43,334 nucleotides of DNA, taken from assembly GCF_015206895.1 (NCBI RefSeq), contig NZ_JADEXU010000062.1, positions 1-43,334 of the forward strand. The letters run 5' to 3'. This stretch comes from Nostoc sp. LEGE 12450 (GTDB taxonomy: Bacteria; Cyanobacteriota; Cyanobacteriia; Cyanobacteriales; Nostocaceae). Below, one piece after another: positions 37,088 to 43,334 of this stretch; the stretch's first letter is position 1; each line of letters starts with the position of its first letter. Both the position numbers and the translations under genes were made by a program. The notes below the pieces were generated by a model. The model saw only the letters and a program-made list of their open reading frames with translations. It searched no databases and had not been told where the DNA came from.

Positions 37088-37307
37088 TTTTCCACAACCA
37101 GCAGTGCGATCGCTAGCCTTAATGATTGAATAATTAGTTGAAATATTAAGTAACGTATAAAAATTGATTAAATTTAACTTAGATTATAGAAAAAATCTTA
37201 CTTTTTGTGGAAAAATCTGTGGAAAACTTGATATTTTCCTGATAAAACTTAATTAAGTATAATTACTTTGTGAAAAAGTACCCATGTTTTTCCACAAGTT
37301 TTCCACA
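37088..37307. other. oriC: Candidate replication origin (oriC): cluster of five DnaA boxes
   Basis: Five exact copies of TTTTCCACA, the DnaA box reported for cyanobacteria, lie within 220 bp. They are at 37088-37096 (+), 37206-37214 (-), 37218-37226 (-), 37288-37296 (+) and 37299-37307 (+), plus a near match at 37269-37277 (-). The second and third are 12 bp apart start to start, the last two 11 bp, about one helical turn, and the pairs face each other. A strongly AT-rich stretch at 37128-37203 could be the unwinding element. dnaN begins about 1 kb downstream, as at the origin of Synechococcus elongatus. Function is inferred. Confidence 0.75.
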
Positions 37308-37361
37308 GGTAGTTAACTTACCTAAAAGGAGAGAAGTTAAAGTCTATTGCATCTATTAAGA

Positions 37362-37386
37362 TGCGTAGCGGCTTCCCGCAGGCTAA
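37362..37386. repeat. Interspersed repeat (GCGTAGCGGCTTCCCGCAGG)
   Basis: The sequence GCGTAGCGGCTTCCCGCAGG and flanking bases form a small hairpin and match a roughly 25-bp repeat widespread in Nostoc/Anabaena. It lies between the candidate origin and the small gene at 37420. Confidence 0.6.
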
Positions 37387-37419
37387 GAAAACCGCTATAT
37401 AAACTCTATTGGATTTTAG

Positions 37420-37845
37420 CTAACTGACGATCGCAGCCGATGTCCCATTCATAGATCCATTTACAGAAGAAAGCTGAACAGAATTGGTGACTTGGGAATT
37501 GTCTACTACGCTTCGCTTCTTCTTGGTATTACCTCGTCGCACACCACCCGCCATCTCATATTCCTGGCTGGTTTTACCGTAACGGCTGCCAACTCCTAGT
37601 AACATTTTTTCTGACATTGCAATTACAGCCTGTTCTGCATTCTTCACATCATCTGTGAGTTTGTCAATGGAAGATAAAGCAGTGTTGTAGGCAGCAAGCT
37701 TAGACCGTAGATCGTTAATTGTTGCATTGTAAGCTTGTATAGTCAGTCCTTCGCCAAAGTCTAATTCTACACTGATAGATTGTAAACTTTCAATGCGGCG
37801 ATCGGCTTTTTCTAAAACGCTGGAGTTTCTTTTAGGACGTGCCAT
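37420..37845 (-). CDS. Small conserved-type hypothetical protein between oriC candidate and dnaN
   Basis: I chose the ATG at 37845 (141 residues, MARPKRN) because GGGAGAG lies at good spacing before it; an ATG two codons earlier (37851) would be only 2 nt from that site. The N-terminus is basic, then an alpha-helical central part with coiled-coil character (about 10-85: VLEKADRRIESLQSIS, LRSKLAAYNTALSSIDKL). The motif SRYGKTSQEYEMAGGVRRG with a basic stretch NTKKKRS follows, then a Ser-rich tail. The GxRxGKxSxEYExAGGxR ending occurs in short cyanobacterial proteins of unknown function. It may be nucleic-acid associated; this is a guess from the basic termini. Confidence 0.75.
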   Translation of the reverse strand: MARPKRNSSVLEKADRRIESLQSISVELDFGEGLTIQAYNATINDLRSKLAAYNTALSSIDKLTDDVKNAEQAVIAMSEKMLLGVGSRYGKTSQEYEMAGGVRRGNTKKKRSVVDNSQVTNSVQLSSVNGSMNGTSAAIVS

Positions 37846-38345
37846 ATTCATCTCTCCCAGTAAAATATAGTACTTTTTTATACAAAATCTTCCTTGGTTG
37901 TCATCAGAAAATATAACAAAATCAGTTGCGTAAGTGTAGGCGATCGTAGAGTTCGCACCTCTAGACCTGTAGTTGATTTTACTTAAATTATTTTTTATTT
38001 AAGTAATAAATAGACTTATAAGTTTATTGCGACAATTGTTGCAATGATTTCAACGTTTCTTATATATAAAGGATCAATTGTTGCAAAGTATGAATACTTT
38101 GCTGCAACTGCTTATACCTTTGCAAGAAATGCTTAAGCATTTCTTATATATAAAGGATCAATTGTTGCAAAGTATGAATGCTTTGCTGCAACTGCTTATA
38201 CCTTTGCAAGAAATGCTTAAGCGTTTGTTATAGATCGCGCAACATTAGCTGCAATTGTTTGAGTCTTTACAAGTCTGAAGCGTAAGAGCGATCGCCTATA
38301 AACGATAAGGATGTTACCATATCCTTCACCAGCTGAATCTCACTT
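37846..38345. promoter_or_regulatory. 500-bp dnaN upstream region with tandem repeats
   Basis: No gene. Three copies of CAATTGTTGCAA (38033, 38075, 38159) and an 84-bp direct duplication occupy 38033-38222, leaving about 120 bp before the dnaN ATG. A HIP1 site sits at 38289. Divergent from the small gene at 37845, so promoters for both directions lie here. Confidence 0.6.
38056..38222. repeat. 84-bp tandem duplication with nested palindromes
   Basis: Two 83-bp copies (38056-38138 and 38140-38222) are separated by one base and differ at essentially one position (ATACTTTG against ATGCTTTG). Each unit contains GCAAAGTAT...ATACTTTGC-type arms; the single difference turns an A-T pair into G-T, so the RNA hairpin would persist. 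At the junction a perfect 22-bp palindrome centred on GCTTAAGC spans 38124-38145. CAATTGTTGCAA, itself partly palindromic, occurs in each copy and once 42 bp before the first. Copies this similar suggest a recent duplication. Confidence 0.88.
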
Positions 38346-39509
38346 ATGAAATTAGTTTGCTCCCAAAGCGATCTCAGTACAAATCTCTCACTCGTTAGTC
38401 GTGCAGTACCTTCGCGACCGACTCATCCAGTACTTGCCAATGTGCTGTTACAAGCGGATGCTGAAACTAACCAAGTAAGCTTAACAGCGTTCGATCTCAG
38501 CTTGGGAATCCGCACCAGCTTTAATGCAGAGGTATGGCAAGGTGGTGCGATCGCACTTCCTGCTAAGTTACTTGTAGATATCACCTCTCGTCTTCCAGAA
38601 GGCGAAATCACTCTAGACGATGAATCAGCCCTCACAGGTGCAACATCCGGTGGAGAAGGTTTAATAGTTACACTCACACCCAAAAGTGGACATTATCAAG
38701 TCCGAGCAATGGGGCCGGAAGAATTTCCTGACCTACCTGTAATTGAAAATACAGAAGTAATTTATCTCACCACCGCCGCATTAGTTGAGGGATTACGGGG
38801 TTCATTATTTGCTACCAGTGGTGATGAAACTAAACAAGTACTGACGGGAGTACATTTAACGGTTAAACAAGACACCCTAGAATTTGCAGCTACCGACGGA
38901 CATCGCCTAGCAGTGGTAGAAACTAGCAACGAGCGTCCTTTAGGTGGAACTAGTCAACTAGAGGTGACAGTACCAGCGAGAGCATTACGCGAACTCCAAC
39001 GGATGCTAGCTCATAGCGCCTCATCAGATGAACCTGTAGCTTTATATTTCGATCAAGGTCAAGTTGTGTTTGCATGGCAAAATCAACGCTTGACTAGTCG
39101 CACGTTAGAAGGGCAATATCCTGCTTATCGACAATTAATTCCACGTCAATTTGAACGACAAGTGACAATTGAACGGCGACAATTTGTCAGCACTTTAGAA
39201 CGGATTGCTGTGCTAGCAGACCAGAAAAATAATATTGTCAAACTTAGTATTGATAGCGAAGCTCAAGAAATTACCTTATCTTGTGAAGCTCAAGATGTGG
39301 GTAGTGGTAGAGAGTCAATGCCGGCGCAGATATCTGGAGAAAACATTGAAATTGCTTTTAACATTAAATATCTGATGGAAGGTTTGAAAGAGTTACCATC
39401 TTCCGAAATTCAAATGCACCTAAATCAAAGCCTGACTCCAGTTATTTTTACACCATTGGGTGGTTTGAAAATGACTTATTTAGCTATGCCTGTGCAACTG
39501 AGAAGTTGA
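38346..39509 (+). CDS. dnaN: DNA polymerase III beta sliding clamp
   Basis: The 387-residue protein begins MKLVCSQSDLSTNLSLVSRAVPSRPTHPVLANVLL, as bacterial beta clamps do. Three similar domains of about 120-130 residues each follow, and LTGVHL, ATDGHRLAV and the C-terminal YLAMPVQLR are typical (family MPxRL/MPMRL ending). It forms the dimeric ring that tethers the replicative polymerase. Normal length, no frameshift. It follows the repeat-rich region and candidate origin; dnaA is not in the window. Confidence 0.96.
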   Translation: MKLVCSQSDLSTNLSLVSRAVPSRPTHPVLANVLLQADAETNQVSLTAFDLSLGIRTSFNAEVWQGGAIALPAKLLVDITSRLPEGEITLDDESALTGATSGGEGLIVTLTPKSGHYQVRAMGPEEFPDLPVIENTEVIYLTTAALVEGLRGSLFATSGDETKQVLTGVHLTVKQDTLEFAATDGHRLAVVETSNERPLGGTSQLEVTVPARALRELQRMLAHSASSDEPVALYFDQGQVVFAWQNQRLTSRTLEGQYPAYRQLIPRQFERQVTIERRQFVSTLERIAVLADQKNNIVKLSIDSEAQEITLSCEAQDVGSGRESMPAQISGENIEIAFNIKYLMEGLKELPSSEIQMHLNQSLTPVIFTPLGGLKMTYLAMPVQLRS

Positions 39510-39511
39510 AG

Positions 39512-39578
39512 GGGGCAGGAGGCAGGAGGCAGGAGGCAGAAGGCAGGAGGCAGAAGGCAGGAGGCAAGGGGGCAGGGG
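39512..39578. repeat. Heptamer tandem repeat (GGCAGGA)
   Basis: Eight or nine units of GGCAGGA or GGCAGAA follow directly after the dnaN stop. It is the complement-type of the repeat at the left end of the window. Confidence 0.88.
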
Positions 39579-39668
39579 ATAAGAACAGATTCAAGGCTCT
39601 TTCTCTTTTTTGATATGTTGTTTAGAAAATGTCATATAGAGCAAATCATTAAATTTAGGGCTTTCGTT

Positions 39669-39696
39669 GTAGGGGCAATTTATGAATTGTCCCTAC
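39669..39696. repeat. Hairpin repeat GTAGGGGCAATT/AATTGTCCCTAC
   Basis: A 12-bp stem with one G-T pair and a 4-base loop, of a type frequent in Nostoc genomes. It lies 160 bp after dnaN and could act as a transcript-end hairpin, though no T-run follows. Confidence 0.65.
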
Positions 39697-39752
39697 GACA
39701 GATGTAGTTCAAATACATGAAAACTGATCTAAAAGGATTTGGCGATAAATAA

Positions 39753-39772
39753 AGACGGGTTGCAGCCCGTCT
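39753..39772. terminator. AGACGGG/CCCGTCT hairpin, possible weak terminator
   Basis: A perfect 7-bp GC-rich stem with a 6-base loop. On the plus strand it is followed by A-rich sequence; on the minus strand by TTTATTT, so it might stop minus-strand transcripts. It is also a recurrent Nostoc repeat, so terminator function is uncertain. Confidence 0.35.
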
Positions 39773-39866
39773 AAAAAATAGCTTGAAAGTGCAAATACAC
39801 CTTGTATAGTTATTTAAAATAACACAGTTAATTTTCTCAGAGTTGCCAGTTTGCCAAGTGGCGTTG

Positions 39867-40002
39867 CAATACGGTTCTGTTAACCTTTTAATATGTCTGA
39901 AGATCCCCCCCAACCCCGCTTAAAAAGGGAGGCTTTTAACCATCTTTTACCCCCTTTTTAAGGGGATCGCCGCAGGCGGGGGGATCTTAACCGAACCGTA
40001 TT
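39867..40002. mobile_element. MITE-like element flanked by an 11-bp direct repeat
   Basis: The 136-bp element has inverted ends CAATACGGTTC and GAACCGTATT, then inner arms around AGATCCCCCC and GGGGGGATCT. AAGTGGCGTTG occurs exactly on both sides (39856-39866 and 40003-40013), as expected for a target-site duplication. No transposase inside. The left end resembles that of the element at 3424-3505. Confidence 0.85.
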
Positions 40003-40034
40003 AAGTGGCGTTGTATATTTTCGGGATGATTTTA

Positions 40035-40286
40035 CTATTTTTGTAGGATGAGCATTTTTTCCATTGATGTAAAGTTAAGGCAGATGCCCACCCCACAATA
40101 ATCATTCCTTAATTCTGCAAAACCCGCACTGTCGGAATCCTCCTTAGTATAAAAATGACAATAATTGCCCTTAAAAAATATTGTTTCGTCTAAATCAGTC
40201 ATAGTAGAATTTACAGCTACTGCATACAAAAGCTTCTCTAAGTGTTTTACCAGAGTGGCGAAGTTGTATTTGAACTTAACCAGCAG
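40035..40286 (-). pseudogene. Truncated open frame, probable gene remnant
   Basis: The frame is open from just after a TAG at 40287-40289 to the stop at 40035 (83 codons) but has no ATG or GTG near its upstream end; the first usable codon is a TTG at 40229. Composition looks coding: VKFKYNFATLVKHLEKLLYA, then DETIFFKGNYCHFYTKEDSD and NDYCGVGICLNF. I do not recognise a family. It is probably the left-over C-terminal part of a gene, close to a MITE insertion, or a small gene with a TTG start. Confidence 0.35.
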
Positions 40287-40314
40287 CTAAAATCAAGGTT
40301 TATAAGCATCAAAT

Positions 40315-41901
40315 ATGAACGTTTTACTTCTGTACCCCCTTTTTCCAAAAAGTTTTTGGTCTTTTGAAAAAACACTGGCTTTATTAGACCGTAAAGCAAT
40401 GCTACCGCCTTTAGGTTTGGTAACTGTAGCCGCGATATTACCTCAAGAATGGGAGTATAAGCTAGTAGATCGAAATGTTCGTGCCTGTACGGAAGCAGAG
40501 TGGGCTTGGGCAGATTTGGTTATTATGTCGGCGATGATTGTGCAAAAAGAGGATTTGCTCTGTCAGATATCGGAAGCAAAACGCAGAGGTAAACGGGTAG
40601 CTGTGGGTGGGCCTTTCCCGACAGCGTTACCAGATGAAATGACATCCGCCGGAGTGGATTATTTGATATTGGACGAAGGGGAAATTACCCTACCCTTATT
40701 TGTAGCAGCGATCGCACGGGGCGATCGCACAGGTATCTTTCGCTCTGGCGGTGAAAAACCAGATGTTACCAATACTCCTACCCCTCGCTTTGACTTGTTA
40801 GAGTTTGAAGCTTATGCGGAAATGTCGGTACAATTTTCTCGTGGATGTCCCTTCCAGTGTGAATTCTGCGACATTATTGTGCTGTATGGTCGCAAACCTC
40901 GCACCAAAAACCCAGAACAGTTATTAGCAGAACTTGATTATCTCTACAAACTGGGTTGGCGGCGCAGTATTTTTATGGTGGATGACAACTTCATTGGTAA
41001 TAAGCGGAATGTCAAATTATTTTTAAAGTCTCTTCTGCCCTGGATGGTAGAACATAACTATCCCTTTTCTTTTGCGACAGAGGCTTCAGTTGATTTAGCC
41101 CAAGATCAAGAACTGATGGACTTGATGGTAGCGTGTAATTTTGGAGCCGTTTTTCTGGGAATTGAAACCCCCGACGAAGAAAGTCTCACTTTCACTCAGA
41201 AATACCAGAATACCAGAGACTCGCTCAGTGATGCGGTGAATAGGATTACCCGCTCAGGGTTGCGAGTTATGGCAGGTTTTATCATTGGGTTTGATGGCGA
41301 AAAAGTAGGAGCCGGGGCGCGAATTGTCAAGTTTGTTGAGCAAACAGCAATACCCACTGCCTTATTCAGTATGCTGCAAGCGCTTCCAGATACAGCCCTC
41401 TGGCATAGATTAGAAAAAGAAGGACGACTCCGCAATAAATCAGCCAACATCAACCAAACCACGTTGATGAACTTTGTCCCAACTCGACCGTTAGAAGACA
41501 TTGCTCGTGAATATGTGCAGGCGTTCTGTGATTTGTATGAGCCAGAGCGGTTTTTAGAGCGTACATACAAACACTTCCGGCTTTTGGGCGAAGCAACCTA
41601 TCCGAAAAAGGGCAAAGCTGCCAAGAAACCATTGAACTGGAAAGTCCTCCGAGCGTTTCTAATCATTTGCTGGCGGCAGGGTGTACGTCGTCAAACGCGC
41701 TGGCAATTCTGGCGCAACCTGTGGAGTATGTATCAGCATAATCCGGGTGGAGTGAGTAGTTACTTAGCCGTTTGTGCCCAAATTGAGCATTTCTTGGAGT
41801 ATCGCCAAATTGTCCGGGATGAAATTGAGGCTCAAGTGGCTGATTTTCTGGAAGCAAAAGCTAGGGTAAAACTTGAAGCGCAAGTGATGGTTAATTCCTA
41901 G
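40315..41901 (+). CDS. B12-binding-domain radical SAM protein, HpnP-related (DUF4070)
   Basis: The 528-residue protein has an N-terminal cobalamin-binding-type Rossmann domain (about 1-150: MNVLLLYPLFPKSFWSFEKT, PPLGLVTVAAILP, VAVGGPFPT). A radical SAM barrel (about 165-390) carries the 4Fe-4S motif C178xxxC182xxC185 in SRGCPFQCEFCDI. VDDNFIGNKRNVK, FATEASVDLA and FLGIETPDEESL follow, then a C-terminal DUF4070 region. The overall layout matches the group that includes hopanoid C-2 methylase HpnP. Cyanobacteria have several paralogues, so the substrate is open: hopanoid or another lipid or cofactor methylation. No DxHxxG base-off cobalamin motif is seen. It stands alone between two repeat-rich gaps. 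Confidence 0.82.
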   Translation: MNVLLLYPLFPKSFWSFEKTLALLDRKAMLPPLGLVTVAAILPQEWEYKLVDRNVRACTEAEWAWADLVIMSAMIVQKEDLLCQISEAKRRGKRVAVGGPFPTALPDEMTSAGVDYLILDEGEITLPLFVAAIARGDRTGIFRSGGEKPDVTNTPTPRFDLLEFEAYAEMSVQFSRGCPFQCEFCDIIVLYGRKPRTKNPEQLLAELDYLYKLGWRRSIFMVDDNFIGNKRNVKLFLKSLLPWMVEHNYPFSFATEASVDLAQDQELMDLMVACNFGAVFLGIETPDEESLTFTQKYQNTRDSLSDAVNRITRSGLRVMAGFIIGFDGEKVGAGARIVKFVEQTAIPTALFSMLQALPDTALWHRLEKEGRLRNKSANINQTTLMNFVPTRPLEDIAREYVQAFCDLYEPERFLERTYKHFRLLGEATYPKKGKAAKKPLNWKVLRAFLIICWRQGVRRQTRWQFWRNLWSMYQHNPGGVSSYLAVCAQIEHFLEYRQIVRDEIEAQVADFLEAKARVKLEAQVMVNS

Positions 41902-42283
41902 TGAATTAAATTTGCAAGACCTTGCAATGTTAAAAGGGGTTGGGGATTGGGAAGAGCGTGGAAAAATGATGTTTGGGGCTTTAACCCGTCCTAAAATACC
42001 CAGTTCCCATTCCCCTGCATTAAAAACGCTACGCTTTTACGCAAAACTGTACTAAGTAATCGGCAAAGAAAAGGATATAAACCTCATCTACCTTGAGAAC
42101 CGTAGTTTTGTAGGTTGGGTGAAGCTTTAGCGTAACCCAACATAAAATTTGGTGGTAATGTTGGGTTCGTTTCACTCCACCCAACCTACATAAATATATC
42201 TTTTAAAAAACTCTACGTTTCAACATAGATGAGGTTTAAGCACCTAAATTTAATTTTTAATTTTTAATTCGGAGCAAAGCGAC
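41902..42283. other. 382-bp gap holding a MITE-like element
   Basis: It contains short GGGGATTGGGAA-type repeats just after the radical SAM stop, the 159-bp element at 42079-42237, and an AT-rich TAATTTTTAATTTTTAATTC run (42250-42270) directly before the ribosome site of the DUF2891 gene. No gene seen. Confidence 0.65.
42079..42237 (-). mobile_element. MITE-like element, copy 2 of the 159-bp family (inverted)
   Basis: Read on the minus strand it matches 7949-8107 from end to end, with ends AAACCTCATCTA and TAGATGAGGTTT that are perfect inverted repeats here. The conserved interior words TGTAGGTTGGGTGGAGTGAA and AACCCAACATTACCA are present. The two copies lie 34 kb apart in opposite orientation. 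Confidence 0.82.
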
Positions 42284-43334
42284 GTGACCATGCTACTCGA
42301 TAATTTGGAGATTAATGAAGCGATCGCAGTACAATTTGCTCAATTAGTCCTGGATTGTATCGAGAGGGAGTATCCTAACAGTATTCTGCGTTGGGCTGAG
42401 AGCGACGAGGATATACAACCACCGCGTAAATTGACTCCTGCTTTTTATGGCTGCTTAGATTGGCATTCGGCCGTACATGGTCACTGGTTGCTGGTACGTT
42501 TGCTGCGTCACTTTCCTGAAGCCTCTTTCCATGCAGCGTCAAAACAAGCACTTGGGCAGAGCCTAACACCTGAGAAAATCCAAGGAGAGATTGCCCATTT
42601 TCAACGGCGACCCTTTTTTGAATTTCCTTACGGTGTGGCCTGGTTTCTGCAACTGGCTGCGGAACTTCACGAGTGGAATCATGCCCAAGCGAAAGAATGG
42701 CGGGTTGTATTGGAACCGCTAGAAAAGTTGATTGCAGATAATTTACAGCGCTGGATTAACGAACTGAAACTGCCAAATCGCACAGGGGTGCATAGCCAAA
42801 CAGCTTTTGCACTTGGTTTGATGGTAGATTGGGCAAGGATTACTGAAAATACTGACTTTACTCAGTTATTGGAGAATAAAGCACGGCAATTTTATCTTAG
42901 CGATCGCAACTACTCGTTACAATTTGAACCACTTGGCTACGATTTTCTCTCTCCTGGACTTGCTGAAGCAGACTTGATGCGGCGAATCCTGCCAACAAAA
43001 AATTTCACTGACTGGCTGACCGATTTTCTGCCACAAATACCCATTGATAATTCGCTAAATTGGTTAGAACCTGCCAGAGTGGATAATCCTCAAGATTATA
43101 TGCAAGCCCACTTCTACGGTCTTAATCTCAGTCGTGCTTGGATGCTTGAGGGTATCATATCTGGATTAGCAAATAGCGATCGCCGCATCGAAACACTCCG
43201 CTCTGCTGCTCTCCACCATCGTCAGCATGGACTCACAGATGTTGTAATTGAACATTATGCAGCTAGTCACTGGCTAGGAACCTTTGCCGTTTACCTCCTA
43301 ACGAATCGTGGGTTGCCCCTCATCTGTACAGGAG
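42284..43334 (+). CDS. DUF2891 family protein (3' end cut by window)
   Basis: The open frame runs from GTG 42284 (GGAG 9 nt upstream; an in-frame ATG at 42290 is the alternative) to the window end, 350 codons without a stop. The protein is His/Trp-rich: FYGCLDWHSAVHGHWLLVRL near residue 50, FEFPYGVAWFLQLAAELHEW near 115, and HYAASHWLGTFAVYLLTNRG near the end. These are typical of DUF2891, an alpha/alpha-barrel-like family of unknown function. The last motif is normally C-terminal, so only a few residues are missing. No pathway can be assigned. Confidence 0.82.
   Translation, partial: MTMLLDNLEINEAIAVQFAQLVLDCIEREYPNSILRWAESDEDIQPPRKLTPAFYGCLDWHSAVHGHWLLVRLLRHFPEASFHAASKQALGQSLTPEKIQGEIAHFQRRPFFEFPYGVAWFLQLAAELHEWNHAQAKEWRVVLEPLEKLIADNLQRWINELKLPNRTGVHSQTAFALGLMVDWARITENTDFTQLLENKARQFYLSDRNYSLQFEPLGYDFLSPGLAEADLMRRILPTKNFTDWLTDFLPQIPIDNSLNWLEPARVDNPQDYMQAHFYGLNLSRAWMLEGIISGLANSDRRIETLRSAALHHRQHGLTDVVIEHYAASHWLGTFAVYLLTNRGLPLICTG

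Larger units (their letters stand above)
39510..40314. other. 805-bp repeat-rich gap between dnaN and the radical SAM gene
   Basis: Contents in order: GGCAGGA-type heptamers (39512-39578), a 28-bp hairpin (39669-39696), an AGACGGG/CCCGTCT hairpin (39753-39772), a MITE-like element with target-site duplication (39856-40013) and a truncated open frame on the minus strand (40035-40286). Confidence 0.7.

Noticed and set aside
38033..38222. CRISPR array or leader
   Set aside because: There are only two copies, directly adjacent and 83 bp long, with no spacers between them and no cas genes in the window.
39680..39913. 77-codon minus-strand frame downstream of dnaN
   Set aside because: It is made up largely of the hairpin repeats and the left part of the MITE-like element; no protein-like motif.

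Overview
The window is chromosomal DNA from a filamentous, heterocyst-forming cyanobacterium of the Nostoc/Anabaena type. Three things show this: very frequent HIP1 octamers (GCGATCGC), heptameric tandem repeats typical of Nostocales, and a complete heterocyst glycolipid (HGL) gene island. The naming of the island genes rests on recalled Anabaena sp. PCC 7120 gene order and on motifs read here, not on a database search.

Positions 1-7.8 kb hold housekeeping and envelope genes: an M23 (LytM) peptidase, biotin-protein ligase (birA), PgeF, a GT87-type membrane glycosyltransferase, a CsaB-type pyruvyl transferase, a ycf49/DUF3593 pair with overlapping ends, and hisA.

Positions 8.5-17.1 kb are a block of seven minus-strand genes for glycosylation and export of heterocyst glycolipids: hgdB and hgdC (DevB/DevC-like, no adjacent ATPase), hgdA (NAD-dependent epimerase), a GT2 enzyme, a secreted DUF2141 protein, a membrane GT2 enzyme and the GT4 enzyme hglT. 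A 1.9-kb non-coding gap follows. Positions 19.1-34.9 kb carry the plus-strand synthase operon hglE-hglD-hglC-hglA-hetM(hglB). Its domains are KS-AT-ACP-ACP-KR(structural half) | KR(catalytic half)-DH | KS-CLF-AT | FMN enoyl reductase | ACP-thioester reductase, a layout close to the PfaABCD polyunsaturated fatty acid synthases. Next come an SDR at the position of hetN, but without the HetN signature motif, and the phosphopantetheinyl transferase hetI that would activate the carrier domains. The operon would build the very-long-chain alcohol, the GTs and epimerase would add the sugar, and HgdB/HgdC would help export or place the lipid.

Positions 37.0-39.5 kb contain five perfect cyanobacterial-type DnaA boxes (TTTTCCACA) within 220 bp, an AT-rich stretch, a small conserved-looking gene, an 84-bp tandem duplication and dnaN. 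This is a good candidate chromosomal origin, directly beside the HGL island. After it come a repeat-rich gap, a B12-binding radical SAM protein related to the HpnP type, and a DUF2891 gene cut by the window end.

The spacers are full of small terminal-inverted-repeat elements (MITE-like). One pair lies in opposite orientation on both sides of hglD, one pair lies 34 kb apart, and one element is flanked by an 11-bp direct repeat that looks like a target-site duplication. No tRNA, rRNA, CRISPR array or intact transposase was seen.
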